In this document: one piece after another, positions 6,387-6,940 of the stretch
Layout: every line of letters begins with the position of its first letter
Position numbering within the stretch: the stretch's first letter is position 1
Source: Dysgonamonadaceae bacterium
GTDB taxonomy: Bacteria; Bacteroidota; Bacteroidia; Bacteroidales; Azobacteroidaceae
Direction: 5' to 3'
DNA length: 6,940 bases
NCBI GenBank assembly: GCA_031255425.1
Contig: JAIRSN010000120.1
Location: forward strand, 1 to 6,940
Position numbers and translations under genes: made by a program
Notes under the pieces: generated by a model
The model's input: only the letters and a program-made list of their open reading frames with translations
What the model was told of the DNA's origin: nothing
The model's database searches: none

Positions 6387-6917
6387 AATCTGTATGGACA
6401 AATATTTTATGTTTTTGCCAAAATCGGACTCTTTACCATTGGCGGAGGATACGCCATGTTGCCCCTGATTCAAAAAGAAGTCGTTGAGCGCAAACAGTGG
6501 ATCTCTGCCGGTGATTTCGTCGACATCATTGCTTTATCACAATCCGTTCCGGGCATATTGGCCGTCAACATTGCCGTATTTACCGGTTACCGGATGAAAA
6601 AAAATGCAGGCAGTATCGTTGCCTCTTTGGGCGCTATACTGCCGTCTTTTGTGATTATCCTGTTGATTGCTGTCTTCTTTCGGAATTTCAGTGAAAACCC
6701 ATACATCGCTAAAATGTTCAATGCCATCCGTCCGGCGGTAGTGGCTTTGATAGCCGTTCCGGTGTTTTCCACCGCCAAAGCAATCGGCATCAACCTGAAA
6801 ACCGTGATAATCCCCATTGCTTCGGCTTTTCTGATCTGGTATTGGGGCGTATCGCCCGTTTATGTGATTCTGATAGCGGCTCTGGGGGGTATCGCCTGGG
6901 GGAAATTAAGAAGATAA
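6384..6917 (+). CDS. chrA: Chromate transporter (CHR) family protein, single-domain, N-terminal-half type
   Basis: This is an integral inner-membrane protein of the CHR (chromate ion transporter) family. Some members export chromate; the physiological substrate of most is unknown. Its 177 residues are the size of a single CHR domain, the short form usually encoded as two adjacent genes whose products work together. CHR motifs are clear: FAKIGLFTIGGGYAMLPLI (11-29), EVVERKQWIS (32-41), DIIALSQSVPGILAVNIAVF (47-66), GYR (68-70) and LGAILPSF (82-89). Several hydrophobic helices follow (about 77-98, 115-132, 138-153, 156-172), then a basic end (KLRR). The ATG is fixed by the ribosome site and the overlap with porN. 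The partner half gene is expected just beyond the right edge. Its place at the end of a T9SS operon is unexpected from function, since no T9SS role is known for CHR proteins. The family call is strong; substrate and any link to secretion are unknown. Confidence 0.9.
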   Translation: MNLYGQIFYVFAKIGLFTIGGGYAMLPLIQKEVVERKQWISAGDFVDIIALSQSVPGILAVNIAVFTGYRMKKNAGSIVASLGAILPSFVIILLIAVFFRNFSENPYIAKMFNAIRPAVVALIAVPVFSTAKAIGINLKTVIIPIASAFLIWYWGVSPVYVILIAALGGIAWGKLRR

Positions 6918-6940
6918 GCAGGGAATGCCGGGGAACCCCG
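6918..6940 (+). other. Right edge: possible start of a following gene and a short palindrome
   Basis: After the chrA stop, GCAGGG is followed by an ATG at 6925-6927 that opens a frame (MPGNP) running off the window. CGGGGAACCCCG at 6929-6940 is a perfect five-base palindrome around AA. The two-base spacer is too tight for a good hairpin as it stands, and the right side is cut by the edge. Whether this is the start of a second CHR half gene or non-coding cannot be told here. Confidence 0.25.

Noticed and set aside
1..6940. CRISPR arrays, tRNA or rRNA genes, insertion sequences, attachment sites
   Set aside because: No regularly spaced repeats, cloverleaf-like or rRNA-like segments, transposase motifs or paired terminal repeats were seen. 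Coding genes fill nearly all of the window.

Overview
The window is about 6.9 kb of tightly packed coding sequence, all on the + strand. It reads as the core operon of the Bacteroidota type IX secretion system (T9SS), in the order porP, porK, porL, porM, porN (gldK-N in gliding bacteria), followed directly by a half-size chromate-transporter-family gene (chrA). The T9SS is restricted to Bacteroidota and relatives. The lengths of the five proteins (340, 478, 365, 522 and 348 residues), the mid-range base composition and the use of Por-type rather than minimal Gld-type lengths suggest a Bacteroidales member near Porphyromonas, Tannerella or Parabacteroides. That placement is inference; the gene families themselves are recognised from sequence motifs.

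Layout. Positions 1-80 hold what may be the last codons of an upstream gene and a short AT-rich leader. porP (81-1103, GTG start) encodes an outer-membrane beta-barrel-type protein. An AT-rich, purine-then-pyrimidine leader (1104-1230) contains an inverted repeat overlapping the preferred start of porK. porK (1177-2613) encodes a lipoprotein with a formylglycine-generating-enzyme-like fold that appears to lack the catalytic cysteines. After a 41-base AT-rich gap come porL (2655-3752), porM (3765-5333) and porN (5338-6384), spaced 12 and 4 bases apart. chrA (6384-6917) overlaps the porN stop by one base, and a further gene probably begins at or after the right edge.

How they work together. In the known system, PorL and PorM form a proton-motive-force-driven motor in the inner membrane. 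PorL carries the membrane channel and cytoplasmic tail, and PorM forms the long periplasmic shaft. PorK and PorN form large periplasmic rings tethered to the outer membrane by the PorK lipid. PorP is an outer-membrane accessory component. The complex powers export of proteins with T9SS C-terminal signals. Nothing in the window shows cargo, the SprA/Sov translocon or the attachment complex; those are normally encoded elsewhere.

The core is a known system, not a new one. The points worth a second look are the CHR transporter translationally coupled to porN, the start-codon hairpin of porK, the Gly-rich linker in PorL, the ambiguous signal peptide and basic tail of PorN, and the loss of catalytic cysteines in PorK.
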